This document shows, one piece after another, positions 1-5,090 of a stretch of DNA of 7,556 nucleotides (positions within the stretch are counted from its first letter, which is position 1; each line of letters starts with the position of its first letter). The DNA is from Chloroflexota bacterium (GTDB lineage Archaea > Iainarchaeota > Iainarchaeia > Iainarchaeales > GCA-2688035), in NCBI GenBank assembly GCA_030634785.1, contig DAOWAC010000045.1, forward strand, positions 1 to 7,556, in the 5' to 3' direction. The notes under the pieces are model-generated. The model was given only the letters and a program-made list of their open reading frames with translations. It did no database searches and was not told the DNA's origin. A program made the translations under genes and the position numbers.

Positions 1-5
1 CTTTT

Positions 6-401
6 TTGTCTGTAAATATATTGATTGCAATGATTGGACCACAGGATTCACAAACTGCCATTTTGTTCTCAAGGGTGTTTGCAGTTTTAGCAGACTCAAA
101 CAGGCTGCTGATACTTAAATCCCTTGCAGGCACAGAAAAGTCTGTCAACAGCATAGCAGTTGAATTAGGCCTTTCACAGCCGCTGGTTTCACACCATTTG
201 GCTGTGCTGAAGACAACAGGGCTGGCAACTTCAAAAAAAGCCGGCTCGTTTGTTTTTTACAAAACTTCAACGGAAAAAATTTCAGGCTTGATTGAAAGCA
301 TGGAAGAAGTGTTTGAAGACATTGCAAAAAATTCTGAAATCGTGCCTTTCCAAACGCCTTTGTTTTTTGCAAGAGGCAGAAGGGGAAGAAGATGGATGTA
401 A
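6..401 (+). CDS. ArsR-family winged-helix transcriptional regulator (5' end uncertain)
   Basis: Probable dimeric DNA-binding repressor of the ArsR/SmtB type. A helix with the family signature (VFAVLADSNRLLILKSL) is followed by the recognition region AVELGLSQPLVSHHLAVLKTTGL and a beta-wing (KKAGSFVFYKTS), as in ArsR proteins of about 100-130 residues. The protein has no cysteine at all, so the classic alpha-3 Cys metal site (ELCVCDL-like) is absent and a metal- or thiol-sensing role through Cys is unlikely. The C-terminus is unusually basic (RGRRGRRWM). The start is unclear: TTG at 6 and ATG at 30 are both possible, neither has a visible ribosome site, and the frame is open to the window edge. 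It lies 19 nt upstream of a small Gly/Lys-rich gene, so it is probably co-transcribed with the two DUF5320-like genes. Family assignment is firm; ligand and target are unknown. Confidence 0.85.
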   Translation: MSVNILIAMIGPQDSQTAILFSRVFAVLADSNRLLILKSLAGTEKSVNSIAVELGLSQPLVSHHLAVLKTTGLATSKKAGSFVFYKTSTEKISGLIESMEEVFEDIAKNSEIVPFQTPLFFARGRRGRRWM

Positions 402-406
402 AAAAA

Positions 407-414
407 GGAGGTGG
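407..414 (+). promoter_or_regulatory. Shine-Dalgarno site GGAGGTGG for the 29-residue peptide
   Basis: A near-perfect anti-16S match ends about 8 nt before ATG 421. It decides that start over the longer open frame reaching back to 292, which is only a shadow within the ArsR gene. Confidence 0.8.
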
Positions 415-420
415 CAGGTA

Positions 421-510
421 ATGGCTTGCCCAGGAGACAAAATCAGAAGTAAAGGAAAAGGAAGAGGCCTTGGAACAGGAAAAGGAAAAGGCCCTATTGG
501 AAGGAGGTGA
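421..510 (+). CDS. 29-residue Gly/Lys/Arg-rich small protein, DUF5320-like N-terminus
   Basis: A very small basic protein beginning MACPGDKIRSKGKGRG and ending in GPIGRR. The layout (Met-x-x-x-Gly-Asp, then spaced Gly/Lys/Arg and GPxGR) resembles the N-terminal signature of DUF5320-type proteins such as the next gene (MPAGDGTGPNGLGP), so it may be a truncated paralogue. A strong Shine-Dalgarno site supports ATG 421. Its TGA stop lies inside the next gene's Shine-Dalgarno site, only 6 nt before the next start, suggesting coupled translation. It has a single Cys (C3) and no membrane segment. Function is unknown; nucleic-acid or metal-centre association would only be a guess from composition. 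Confidence 0.65.
   Translation: MACPGDKIRSKGKGRGLGTGKGKGPIGRR
503..510 (+). promoter_or_regulatory. Shine-Dalgarno site GGAGGTGA overlapping the upstream stop codon
   Basis: The site sits 6 nt before ATG 517 and contains the TGA of the preceding small gene. This layout favours translational coupling of the two DUF5320-like genes. Confidence 0.8.
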
Positions 511-516
511 AATAAT

Positions 517-888
517 ATGCCAGCAGGAGATGGAACAGGACCAAATGGACTTGGTCCAATGACCGGAAGGTCAGCAGGATACTGTGCAGGAAATGCCGCA
601 CCTGGTTATGCAAACTCTTACGGAAGCAGGGGCTTTGGAAGAGGTTTTGGAAGAGGCTTTGGACGCGGACTTGGAAGAAGCTTTAGGCAGCGTTTTTATG
701 CAACAAGCAGACCAGGCAGGACATACGGCGCTTACGATCCTTATGCAACGCCATATGCCCCAATACAGCAACAGCCCAGTGAAACGGAATTGCGCAAGCA
801 GGAAAAGAGTGCATTGGAGCAGGAAGCAAAGGCTTTGGAAGAAGGACTTGCAGAGCTAAAGAAAAGGATTGCAGAACTTAGCAAGTAA
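517..888 (+). CDS. DUF5320-family Gly/Arg-rich protein with C-terminal coiled coil
   Basis: A 123-residue protein of the DUF5320 type. The N-terminal signature is MPAGDGTGPNGLGPMTGR followed by SAGYCAG. The middle (residues 38-53) is four tandem RGFG/RGLG units, and the C-terminus (about 85-122) is a Glu/Lys/Leu-rich helix likely to form a coiled coil (EQEAKALEEGLAELKKRIAEL). There is one Cys (C23) and no signal peptide or membrane segment. Such proteins are commonly small, of unknown function, and often found near redox or Fe-S cofactor genes; here the nearest redox gene is the thioredoxin about 240 nt downstream, beyond a terminator. The ATG start is fixed by a strong Shine-Dalgarno site. 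Co-transcription with the ArsR gene suggests that regulator may control it. Confidence 0.75.
   Translation: MPAGDGTGPNGLGPMTGRSAGYCAGNAAPGYANSYGSRGFGRGFGRGFGRGLGRSFRQRFYATSRPGRTYGAYDPYATPYAPIQQQPSETELRKQEKSALEQEAKALEEGLAELKKRIAELSK
628..675 (+). repeat. Four tandem 12-nt units encoding RGFG/RGLG
   Basis: Four in-frame 12-nt units encode Arg-Gly-Phe-Gly three times and Arg-Gly-Leu-Gly once. Codons vary between units (AGG/AGA/CGC, GGC/GGT/GGA), so this is a protein-level RG/FG repeat rather than a fresh DNA slippage. Confidence 0.85.
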
Positions 889-926
889 AAGTGAAACGCA
901 GGTGATGCAATTAACCGGCGGTTACC

Positions 927-951
927 AAAAGCTGCCGGCTTTTATTTTTTT
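927..951 (+). terminator. Hairpin plus T-tract terminator after the DUF5320 gene
   Basis: AAAAGC (927-932) can pair with GCTTTT (938-943), followed by a T-rich run to 951. Alternatively CCGGC (915-919) pairs with GCCGG (934-938). A T-rich tract alone can terminate archaeal transcription, so the end of the ArsR/DUF5320 unit is well supported here. Confidence 0.6.
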
Positions 952-975
952 GTCTACATAATTTTAGTGGCAGAG

Positions 976-1002
976 AGGGTGTTGTGTCTTGGCACAACCC
1001 TT
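976..1002 (+). other. Imperfect hairpin in the 952-1128 intergenic region
   Basis: GTTGTG (981-986) pairs with CACAAC (993-998) across a 6-nt loop, and AGGG (976-979) extends the stem with CCTT (999-1002) past one bulged T (one G-T pair). No coding frame or named RNA family is recognised around it. It could be part of a short RNA or the far upstream region of the thioredoxin promoter. Confidence 0.35.
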
Positions 1003-1070
1003 AAAAATTTTAAGGAATTAAGCTTTAATAGTGGCTTTTTGGCTACTTTAAATTCACGACTCCGCAAACA

Positions 1071-1101
1071 ATTTAAACAATAGTGATTAATTTATTCACT
1101 A
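1071..1101 (+). promoter_or_regulatory. Candidate thioredoxin promoter: TATA-like box with adjacent inverted repeat
   Basis: ATTTAAAC (1071-1078) resembles an archaeal TATA box and would place transcription start near 1100, giving a short leader carrying the Shine-Dalgarno site at 1116. Immediately downstream, TAGTGA (1081-1086) and TCACTA (1096-1101) form a 6-bp inverted repeat with a 9-nt spacer, exactly where a repressor would block initiation. No regulator can be named for it. Confidence 0.45.
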
Positions 1102-1115
1102 GCGCAGTTGGCATT

Positions 1116-1122
1116 GGGAGGT
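1116..1122 (+). promoter_or_regulatory. Shine-Dalgarno site GGGAGGT for thioredoxin
   Basis: It lies 6 nt before ATG 1129 and rules out the upstream TTG at 1108 as the start. Confidence 0.8.
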
Positions 1123-1128
1123 AATAAC

Positions 1129-1527
1129 ATGGACGAAGTGGAAAAAATCAGAAAAGAAAAAATGGAAAAACTAGTGAAAGAATCTAATGAAAGTTCGATG
1201 AAAACAGAAATCGTGGCAAACGATGAAAATTTTGAAAAAGAGGTAATTGAAAAAAGCAGCAGCGTTCCGGTAGTGGTTGACTTTTGGGCAAGCTGGTGCA
1301 GACCCTGCCTGATGCTTGGCCCAATCCTTGAAAAGCTTGCTGGAGAATTTGAGGGAAAATTTGTGCTGGCAAAAGTGAATGTTGATGAAGCCAGAGATGC
1401 AAGCACAAAATTTGCCATTTCGAGTATTCCTGCAGTGAAAATGTTTAAGGATGGCAAAGTGGTTGACGAGTTTGTTGGAGCTTTGCCGGAAGAAGCGGTT
1501 AGGGAATGGCTGCAGAAAAACCAGTGA
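1129..1527 (+). CDS. trxA: Thioredoxin with WCRPC active site and charged N-terminal extension
   Basis: A cytosolic dithiol-disulfide oxidoreductase of 132 residues. The thioredoxin fold is complete: buried Asp51 in VVVDFWASW, active site Trp56-Cys57-Arg58-Pro59-Cys60, and cis-Pro101 in SSIPAV, followed by [15 protein letters not shown]. Two details differ from the classic enzyme: the active site is WCRPC rather than WCGPC, and the usual Thr after the cis-Pro is Ala. A charged helical extension of about 23 residues ([16 protein letters not shown]) precedes the fold. ATG 1129 is chosen over the internal ATG at 1198 because only it has a good ribosome site. The stop lies 10 nt upstream of the FTR catalytic-chain gene, so FTR is its likely reductant. 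Confidence 0.92.
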   Translation: MDEVEKIRKEKMEKLVKESNESSMKTEIVANDENFEKEVIEKSSSVPVVVDFWASWCRPCLMLGPILEKLAGEFEGKFVLAKVNVDEARDASTKFAISSIPAVKMFKDGKVVDEFVGALPEEAVREWLQKNQ

Positions 1528-1537
1528 GGCGAATGGA

Positions 1538-1804
1538 ATGGATTGCGAACTGGAAAAAATTGCTGAAAAATACAGAGTTTATGCGAAAGAAAACGGCTTT
1601 GAATTAAACCCTGACAAAAAAATATTGGAAGAAACATTAAGGGGACTGGTTGAAAACGAAAAAAAACACGGTGAAAAATATTGTCCCTGCAGAAGGGTGA
1701 CCGGAGACCGGGAAGCGGACAAAAAAATAATATGCCCTTGTGTTTACCACAAAAAAGAAATTGAAGAAAAAGGGCATTGTCTTTGCCAACTGTTTGTAAG
1801 ATGA
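1538..1804 (+). CDS. ftrB: Ferredoxin:thioredoxin reductase catalytic (beta) chain
   Basis: An 88-residue Fe-S enzyme that passes electrons from ferredoxin to a thioredoxin disulfide. The three CxC motifs of the family are present: Cys49-Pro-Cys51 in YCPCRRVTGD, Cys67-Pro-Cys69 in ICPCVYH, and Cys81-Leu-Cys83 in GHCLCQLF. By analogy with the cyanobacterial enzyme, C49, C67, C69 and C81 should hold the [4Fe-4S] cluster, and C51 and C83 the redox disulfide. The third motif is normally CHC; here the His is Leu (codon CTT at 1781-1783). No variable (alpha) chain lies nearby, as is usual outside cyanobacteria and plastids. A weak GAGG (1526-1529) overlapping the thioredoxin stop precedes ATG 1538, consistent with a trx-ftr operon. 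Confidence 0.9.
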   Translation: MDCELEKIAEKYRVYAKENGFELNPDKKILEETLRGLVENEKKHGEKYCPCRRVTGDREADKKIICPCVYHKKEIEEKGHCLCQLFVR

Positions 1805-1881
1805 TGCAAAACGCAGCTACCAAAAGATGGGAAATGGAAGAGGAGAACCACGTTCCTTTGAGGGTTAAGAAACTAACTTAA
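1801..1881 (+). CDS. Possible 26-residue coupled micro-ORF after ftrB
   Basis: An ATGATG start overlaps the ftrB stop in an ATGA arrangement (1801-1804) and opens 26 codons to TAA 1879-1881, with a charged product containing KRWEMEEENHVPLRVKKLT. The overlap would allow coupled translation. There is no Shine-Dalgarno site, no Cys and no recognised family, so this may be chance. Codon use looks reasonable but the frame is too short to judge. Confidence 0.3.
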   Translation: MMQNAATKRWEMEEENHVPLRVKKLT

Positions 1882-1903
1882 AGGTTATGCACATTTAGTA
1901 AAT
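1865..1903 (+). promoter_or_regulatory. Candidate promoter of the anchored thioredoxin: CTAAC element plus weak TATA-like box
   Basis: TTAAGAAACTAAC (1865-1877) lies 16 nt before TTTAGTAAAT (1894-1903), which is centred about 27 nt before ATG 1926. No Shine-Dalgarno site is seen, so the transcript may be leaderless. The upstream element resembles those at 5001, 5688 and 7425. The TATA-like box is weak, and read-through from the trx-ftr operon is also possible because no terminator is visible between them. Confidence 0.4.
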
Positions 1904-1925
1904 TCGATAGATGTAGTGATTTTAT

Positions 1926-2759
1926 ATGAAAAAAATTCTTTTGATTACATTGATTGCACTTCTTTTCATAGCTTCAAATGCAAGCGCTGAAAAGGTTTGT
2001 GGAGTCTATTTTACAAAAATCGGCTGTCCGGTATGTGCAAAAACAGACCCTATTATTTTGGGTCAATGGGTTCCAAGCAGGGATGATGCAGTAGTAATAG
2101 AGTATGTTATGGACTCGTGGTTTGAGCCAAATGCGATACTGATGGGCGAATATAATTTGACACATGGCACAGGGGGCTCTGTTCCATTAATGATAAAAAA
2201 TGCCAACGAAACATGGGCGGGAATTCCTGCATTTTACACAAATGAACATATTTTTCAGTATGCGGAAGAATTCTTTGAAAATGACAAAGGCGAATGCCTG
2301 CTTGCCGAAGGCGAAATTTCTTTTGAAAAACTTAATTTGAATAACTTACCTGAAAAGCCAAAGATTTGGGCAGGCAAAAGGCTTTTGGTTAAAACAAACG
2401 ATGCCGAAATTGAAAACGATTTCCTAAAAGAGCTTTTGTTTGAAGAAGATTTAGCAGCCGTGCTTGCAAGTACACAATATGAATTGAAGGAAGTAAAGGC
2501 AGAACCTGCTCCTTATTCAGGCGGAAACATTCCGTTTGCACAAGCAATTGACATTGGTAATGGCTGGGTTTTAAAGTTAAAGGAAGCGATTGAATTGCCT
2601 GAAAATGTTGAAAAGCTGCAAAATAACGGCAGTGAAAACAATGGCGAAAACGAGAATAAGGAAAGTGCCTTGGAAGAAAATCCATTTGTTTTTCCTGCGA
2701 TAGCACTAGTTGTTTGCTTGATTGCATTAATTGTTTTTATTAAGGTGAAAAAGAAATGA
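1926..2759 (+). CDS. Membrane-anchored extracytoplasmic thioredoxin-like protein
   Basis: A 277-residue protein with an N-terminal signal peptide (about 1-21, likely cleaved after SNASA), a thioredoxin-like domain with active site Cys34-Pro-Val-Cys37 and probable cis-Pro87 in GGSVPLMI, and additional Cys at 25 and 124. A second region (about 146-225, from KPKIWAGKRLLVK to GNGWVLKLKEAIE) is not recognised. An Asn/Glu-rich linker (about 232-252) leads to a C-terminal membrane helix (253-272) ending in KVKKK. The topology therefore puts the CPVC site outside the cell, tethered at its C-terminus. N-glycosylation-type sequons (NLT, NET) fit an exported archaeal protein. It overlaps the CcdA-like gene by ATGA, which strongly suggests that transporter keeps its active site reduced. 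The final substrate is unknown. Confidence 0.75.
   Translation: MKKILLITLIALLFIASNASAEKVCGVYFTKIGCPVCAKTDPIILGQWVPSRDDAVVIEYVMDSWFEPNAILMGEYNLTHGTGGSVPLMIKNANETWAGIPAFYTNEHIFQYAEEFFENDKGECLLAEGEISFEKLNLNNLPEKPKIWAGKRLLVKTNDAEIENDFLKELLFEEDLAAVLASTQYELKEVKAEPAPYSGGNIPFAQAIDIGNGWVLKLKEAIELPENVEKLQNNGSENNGENENKESALEENPFVFPAIALVVCLIALIVFIKVKKK
2742..2748 (+). promoter_or_regulatory. Shine-Dalgarno site AAGGTGA inside the upstream gene
   Basis: It lies 7 nt before ATG 2756 and overlaps the last codons of the anchored thioredoxin gene, supporting the overlapping start of the CcdA-like gene. Confidence 0.65.
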
Positions 2760-3577
2760 ATGGATTAGGCTTAACTATTCCAAGCATTATAATGCTTGCC
2801 TTAGTCGATTCAATCAACCCTTGTGCAATCGCAGTTCTCGGATTGCTTATTATCGCATATATGACACACAATCCGCATGAAAAGAAAAAAGCATTGCTTG
2901 CAGGGGCAATGTTTGTTCTTGCAGTTTACATTGTTTACTTAATCTACGGGCTTATTATTGTACAGTTTTTGGGAAGCCTGATGGAAACGTTTCAGGGAAC
3001 AGAACTTTTAATTTATGGAATTTTCAGTCTGCTTGCAATTGCTTTGGGTGTTTACAACGTAAAGGACTTTTTCTGGTATCAGCCAGGAGGATTGCTACGT
3101 GAAATGCCAATGAAGTGGAGACCAAAAATGCAAAAAATTCTTGCAGGAATTGAAAGCCCTGCAGGCGGATTTGTTTTGGGAATTTTTGTAACACTTTTCC
3201 TTTTGCCTTGTACAATTGGACCGTTGCTAATGGCAGGAACACTTCTTGCAAAGTTTGGCACTTTAGCGGCATTGCCATGGCTTTTGCTCTACAATGCAAT
3301 TTTTGTTCTGCCAATGATTATAATTATAATAGGAATTTATGTTGGCATAACAATGGTTGAAAACGTGACAGAATGGAAGGACAGAAACATAAAATACCTA
3401 CACCTTATTGCAGGAATTATAATGGCAGCCATTGGATTGTACCTTGCATGGGAAGCAGAAAATGCATTCCATATAATGCTTGGACCAATTGACATAAATT
3501 TTTTCTCAATTGGCATAATTGAAATTCCTGTATTACTTGCAGTAATTCTGCTAAAGCATAAATCAAAGAAAAAATAA
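2756..3577 (+). CDS. ccdA: CcdA/DsbD-type transmembrane thiol-disulfide transporter
   Basis: A 273-residue polytopic membrane protein that carries reducing equivalents from cytosolic thioredoxin across the membrane. It has exactly two cysteines, in the family's two key places: Cys23 in DSINPCAIAVLG (first membrane helix) and Cys152 in FLLPCTIGPLLMAG (fourth helix). Membrane segments can be read at about 8-36, 47-75, 83-103, 137-162, 170-198, 211-233 and 244-266, with a Lys-rich C-terminal tail. It starts inside the stop of the anchored thioredoxin gene (ATGA overlap) with its own Shine-Dalgarno site, so the two are made together. With the nearby thioredoxin and FTR it completes a plausible cytosol-to-exterior thiol relay. 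Other members of the superfamily serve cytochrome c maturation; no heme-handling gene is seen here. Confidence 0.82.
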   Translation: MNGLGLTIPSIIMLALVDSINPCAIAVLGLLIIAYMTHNPHEKKKALLAGAMFVLAVYIVYLIYGLIIVQFLGSLMETFQGTELLIYGIFSLLAIALGVYNVKDFFWYQPGGLLREMPMKWRPKMQKILAGIESPAGGFVLGIFVTLFLLPCTIGPLLMAGTLLAKFGTLAALPWLLLYNAIFVLPMIIIIIGIYVGITMVENVTEWKDRNIKYLHLIAGIIMAAIGLYLAWEAENAFHIMLGPIDINFFSIGIIEIPVLLAVILLKHKSKKK

Positions 3578-3581
3578 TACC

Positions 3582-3596
3582 TTTTTCTTTTTTTCC
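3582..3596 (+). terminator. T/C-rich tract after the ccdA-like gene
   Basis: A pyrimidine tract dominated by two T runs begins just after the TAA of the transporter gene. T-rich tracts without a strong hairpin can end transcription in archaea. It also forms the leader region before the methyltransferase start. Confidence 0.4.
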
Positions 3597-3614
3597 TTGC
3601 CTTATTTCTTCACA

Positions 3615-4712
3615 ATGATTCCTAATGATTTGCGTGATTTGGTTACTTTTGTGCCAAACAAAACAGAACCTATTCACAAGTGGTTTTACTACAAGGAAGG
3701 GTATAGCAAAAAGTTTGTTGAATGGGCTGTGCAGGAATTTGGGTTGAAGGAGCCAATTTGCGACCCTTTTTGTGGTGTGGGAACAACACTTTTGACATGC
3801 AAACAACTTGGTTTGCAAAGTATTGGATTTGATGTCAGTCCTTTGGCTGCATTTGTTTCAGAGGCAAAAACAAGAGATTATGATTCAGAAAAAATAATGC
3901 AGGAACTGCAAAAATTTAAGGAAATGGAACCAAAGCAAATTGGGAAATTTCCAAACAAACAGGTAAGGCGTTTGTTTTACGAAAAGCAGCTTGATGACAT
4001 TTACTTTTATTACAAAAAAATTGATGAAATTCAGGACGCACGCGTTAGAGCATTGTTTTTACTTGCATTAATTGATACAACAGGAAGGGTTGCAAACGTT
4101 ATCAAAGTAGGCGGCTCGCTTAGGAAACAGAAGAAGCCAAAAATGCCTGTGAAAAAGCTTTTTTTGGGAAAAGTTAAGAAAATGGTTTTGGATTTGAAAA
4201 AAGTACAAGCAAGCGGTTCTGAGCCAGAGGTGTTTCAGGCAGATGCAAGAAATGTAAAGCTTGAAGAAAATTCTGTTGGCGCGGTTATAACAAGCCCACC
4301 TTATCTTAACAAAATTGAGTATACTAGCATTTACAAAATTGAATTGGGACTGTTTTTTAGGGAACAGGAAACAAGGCTTAGAGCACATATTCAGGATAAG
4401 GCAACAGGCCGTGATTTTGAAACAAAATTGCCTTTGATGGCAAAGGCTTATTTTGATGATATGAGAAAGGTTTTGCAAAACATGTTTAAGGCACTAAAAC
4501 CTGGTGGAAAAGCAATCATTGTTGTTGGCGGAGGCTGCTTTCCCTACGAGGTTGTTGAAAGCGATGACGTTTTGATTGAAGAAGCTGAAAAAATTGGCTT
4601 CAAAAAGCTTGATAAGATTGTGGCAAGAGAAGTGCATTGTATGAGAAACAGAACCATAAAGGTTGGAACTGTAAGGGAAAGTGTTTTGGTTTTGGAAAAG
4701 CCTTCAGCTTAG
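3615..4712 (+). CDS. SPPY-type S-adenosylmethionine amino-methyltransferase (probable DNA N4-C/N6-A methylase)
   Basis: A 365-residue enzyme. It has the SAM-binding motif I DPFCGVGTTLL (50-60) followed by an acidic strand end (GFDVSPLA, 72-79), the catalytic motif IV TSPPY (226-230), and LKPGGKAIIVVGGG (294-307). An N-terminal HKWFYYKEGYS (21-31) precedes motif I. SPPY with motif I first is typical of exocyclic amino methylases of the N4-cytosine/N6-adenine type. No THUMP domain is present, which argues against a Trm11-type tRNA enzyme but does not exclude RNA. A mostly helical, Lys-rich insertion (about 90-200) separates the two motifs and may recognise the target. No restriction endonuclease is adjacent, so it appears to be an orphan. 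ATG 3615 is preferred over TTG 3597, which lies at the end of a T-rich tract; neither has a ribosome site. Confidence 0.78.
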   Translation: MIPNDLRDLVTFVPNKTEPIHKWFYYKEGYSKKFVEWAVQEFGLKEPICDPFCGVGTTLLTCKQLGLQSIGFDVSPLAAFVSEAKTRDYDSEKIMQELQKFKEMEPKQIGKFPNKQVRRLFYEKQLDDIYFYYKKIDEIQDARVRALFLLALIDTTGRVANVIKVGGSLRKQKKPKMPVKKLFLGKVKKMVLDLKKVQASGSEPEVFQADARNVKLEENSVGAVITSPPYLNKIEYTSIYKIELGLFFREQETRLRAHIQDKATGRDFETKLPLMAKAYFDDMRKVLQNMFKALKPGGKAIIVVGGGCFPYEVVESDDVLIEEAEKIGFKKLDKIVAREVHCMRNRTIKVGTVRESVLVLEKPSA

Positions 4713-4978
4713 ACTGTTTTTTAATACAAGATTTGTTATCTTTTGGTAAGTACTTTCTTTGACAAATGACTCTTTTGGATTTATAGCAAGTATAACTGGC
4801 TTGTGTTTCATTCCCCTGACAACAGCACCAACGTTAAGTTCAAAAGTGGAAAAAATCGGAACGATGATATCGGATGATTTCACGCAGCTGTCAAAACAAG
4901 CTTCTTGTGTACTAAGAAAGACAATTTTGCTTTTTCCAGAATTTTTGACTTTTTGAGCAATTTTCTTTTTGGCAACAT
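4704..4978 (-). pseudogene. Frameshifted or start-less minus-strand gene of unknown function
   Basis: The minus strand has a protein-like frame open from about 5018 down to TGA at 4706-4704, but with no usable start upstream of its conserved-looking part. An ATG at 4978-4976 sits in the neighbouring frame. Adding one A to the A5 run (T5 on the + strand, 4966-4970) would join that ATG to the frame and give a 91-residue product beginning MLPKKKIAQKVKNSGKSKI. It alternates hydrophobic strands with polar turns (KIVFLST, SSDIIVPIFSTFELNVGA, KHKPVILAINP). Its 3' end runs into the last codons of the methyltransferase (convergent overlap). A TATA-like TTTATTTA on the minus strand (about 5004-4997) lies some 23 nt before the ATG. 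Either a recent pseudogene, a sequencing error, or an unusual start; no family recognised. Confidence 0.4.
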
Positions 4979-5000
4979 AAAAAGAATAGAGTTTGAATAA

Positions 5001-5037
5001 ATAAAAGACTAACTTACCTTACCACAGGATTTAAAAG
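5001..5037 (+). promoter_or_regulatory. Candidate promoter of the SWIB-like gene: CTAAC element plus TATA box
   Basis: ATAAAAGACTAAC (5001-5013) is followed after 16 nt by a good TATA-like box TTTAAAAG (5030-5037). Transcription would start near 5058, giving a leader of roughly 30 nt that carries the Shine-Dalgarno site. ACTAACTTA here (5008-5016) is identical to 1872-1880 upstream of the anchored thioredoxin gene. Confidence 0.5.
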
Positions 5038-5075
5038 CAGGAAAGTCATATTATTATTAAATTCTTTAACAGTTT

Positions 5076-5082
5076 GGGAGGT
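5076..5082 (+). promoter_or_regulatory. Shine-Dalgarno site GGGAGGT for the SWIB-like gene
   Basis: It ends 8 nt before ATG 5091 and marks a real small gene despite the short length. Confidence 0.8.
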
Positions 5083-5090
5083 TGAAAAAT

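Noticed and set aside
1092..1823. 243-codon open frame on the minus strand antisense to trx and ftrB
   Set aside because: It is the mirror of two well-supported genes with clear active sites; its translation is Phe/Ser/Leu-rich low-complexity sequence with no ribosome site.
3615..4712. tRNA guanosine methyltransferase (Trm11-like) as the identity of the methylase
   Set aside because: No THUMP domain, and the SPPY rather than DPPY-type motif with an N-terminal HKWFYYKEGYS fits DNA amino-methylases better; not fully excluded.
4759..4956. 65-codon + strand open frame starting with TTG
   Set aside because: No ribosome site and no recognisable features; the minus strand in the same place gives a more protein-like translation.
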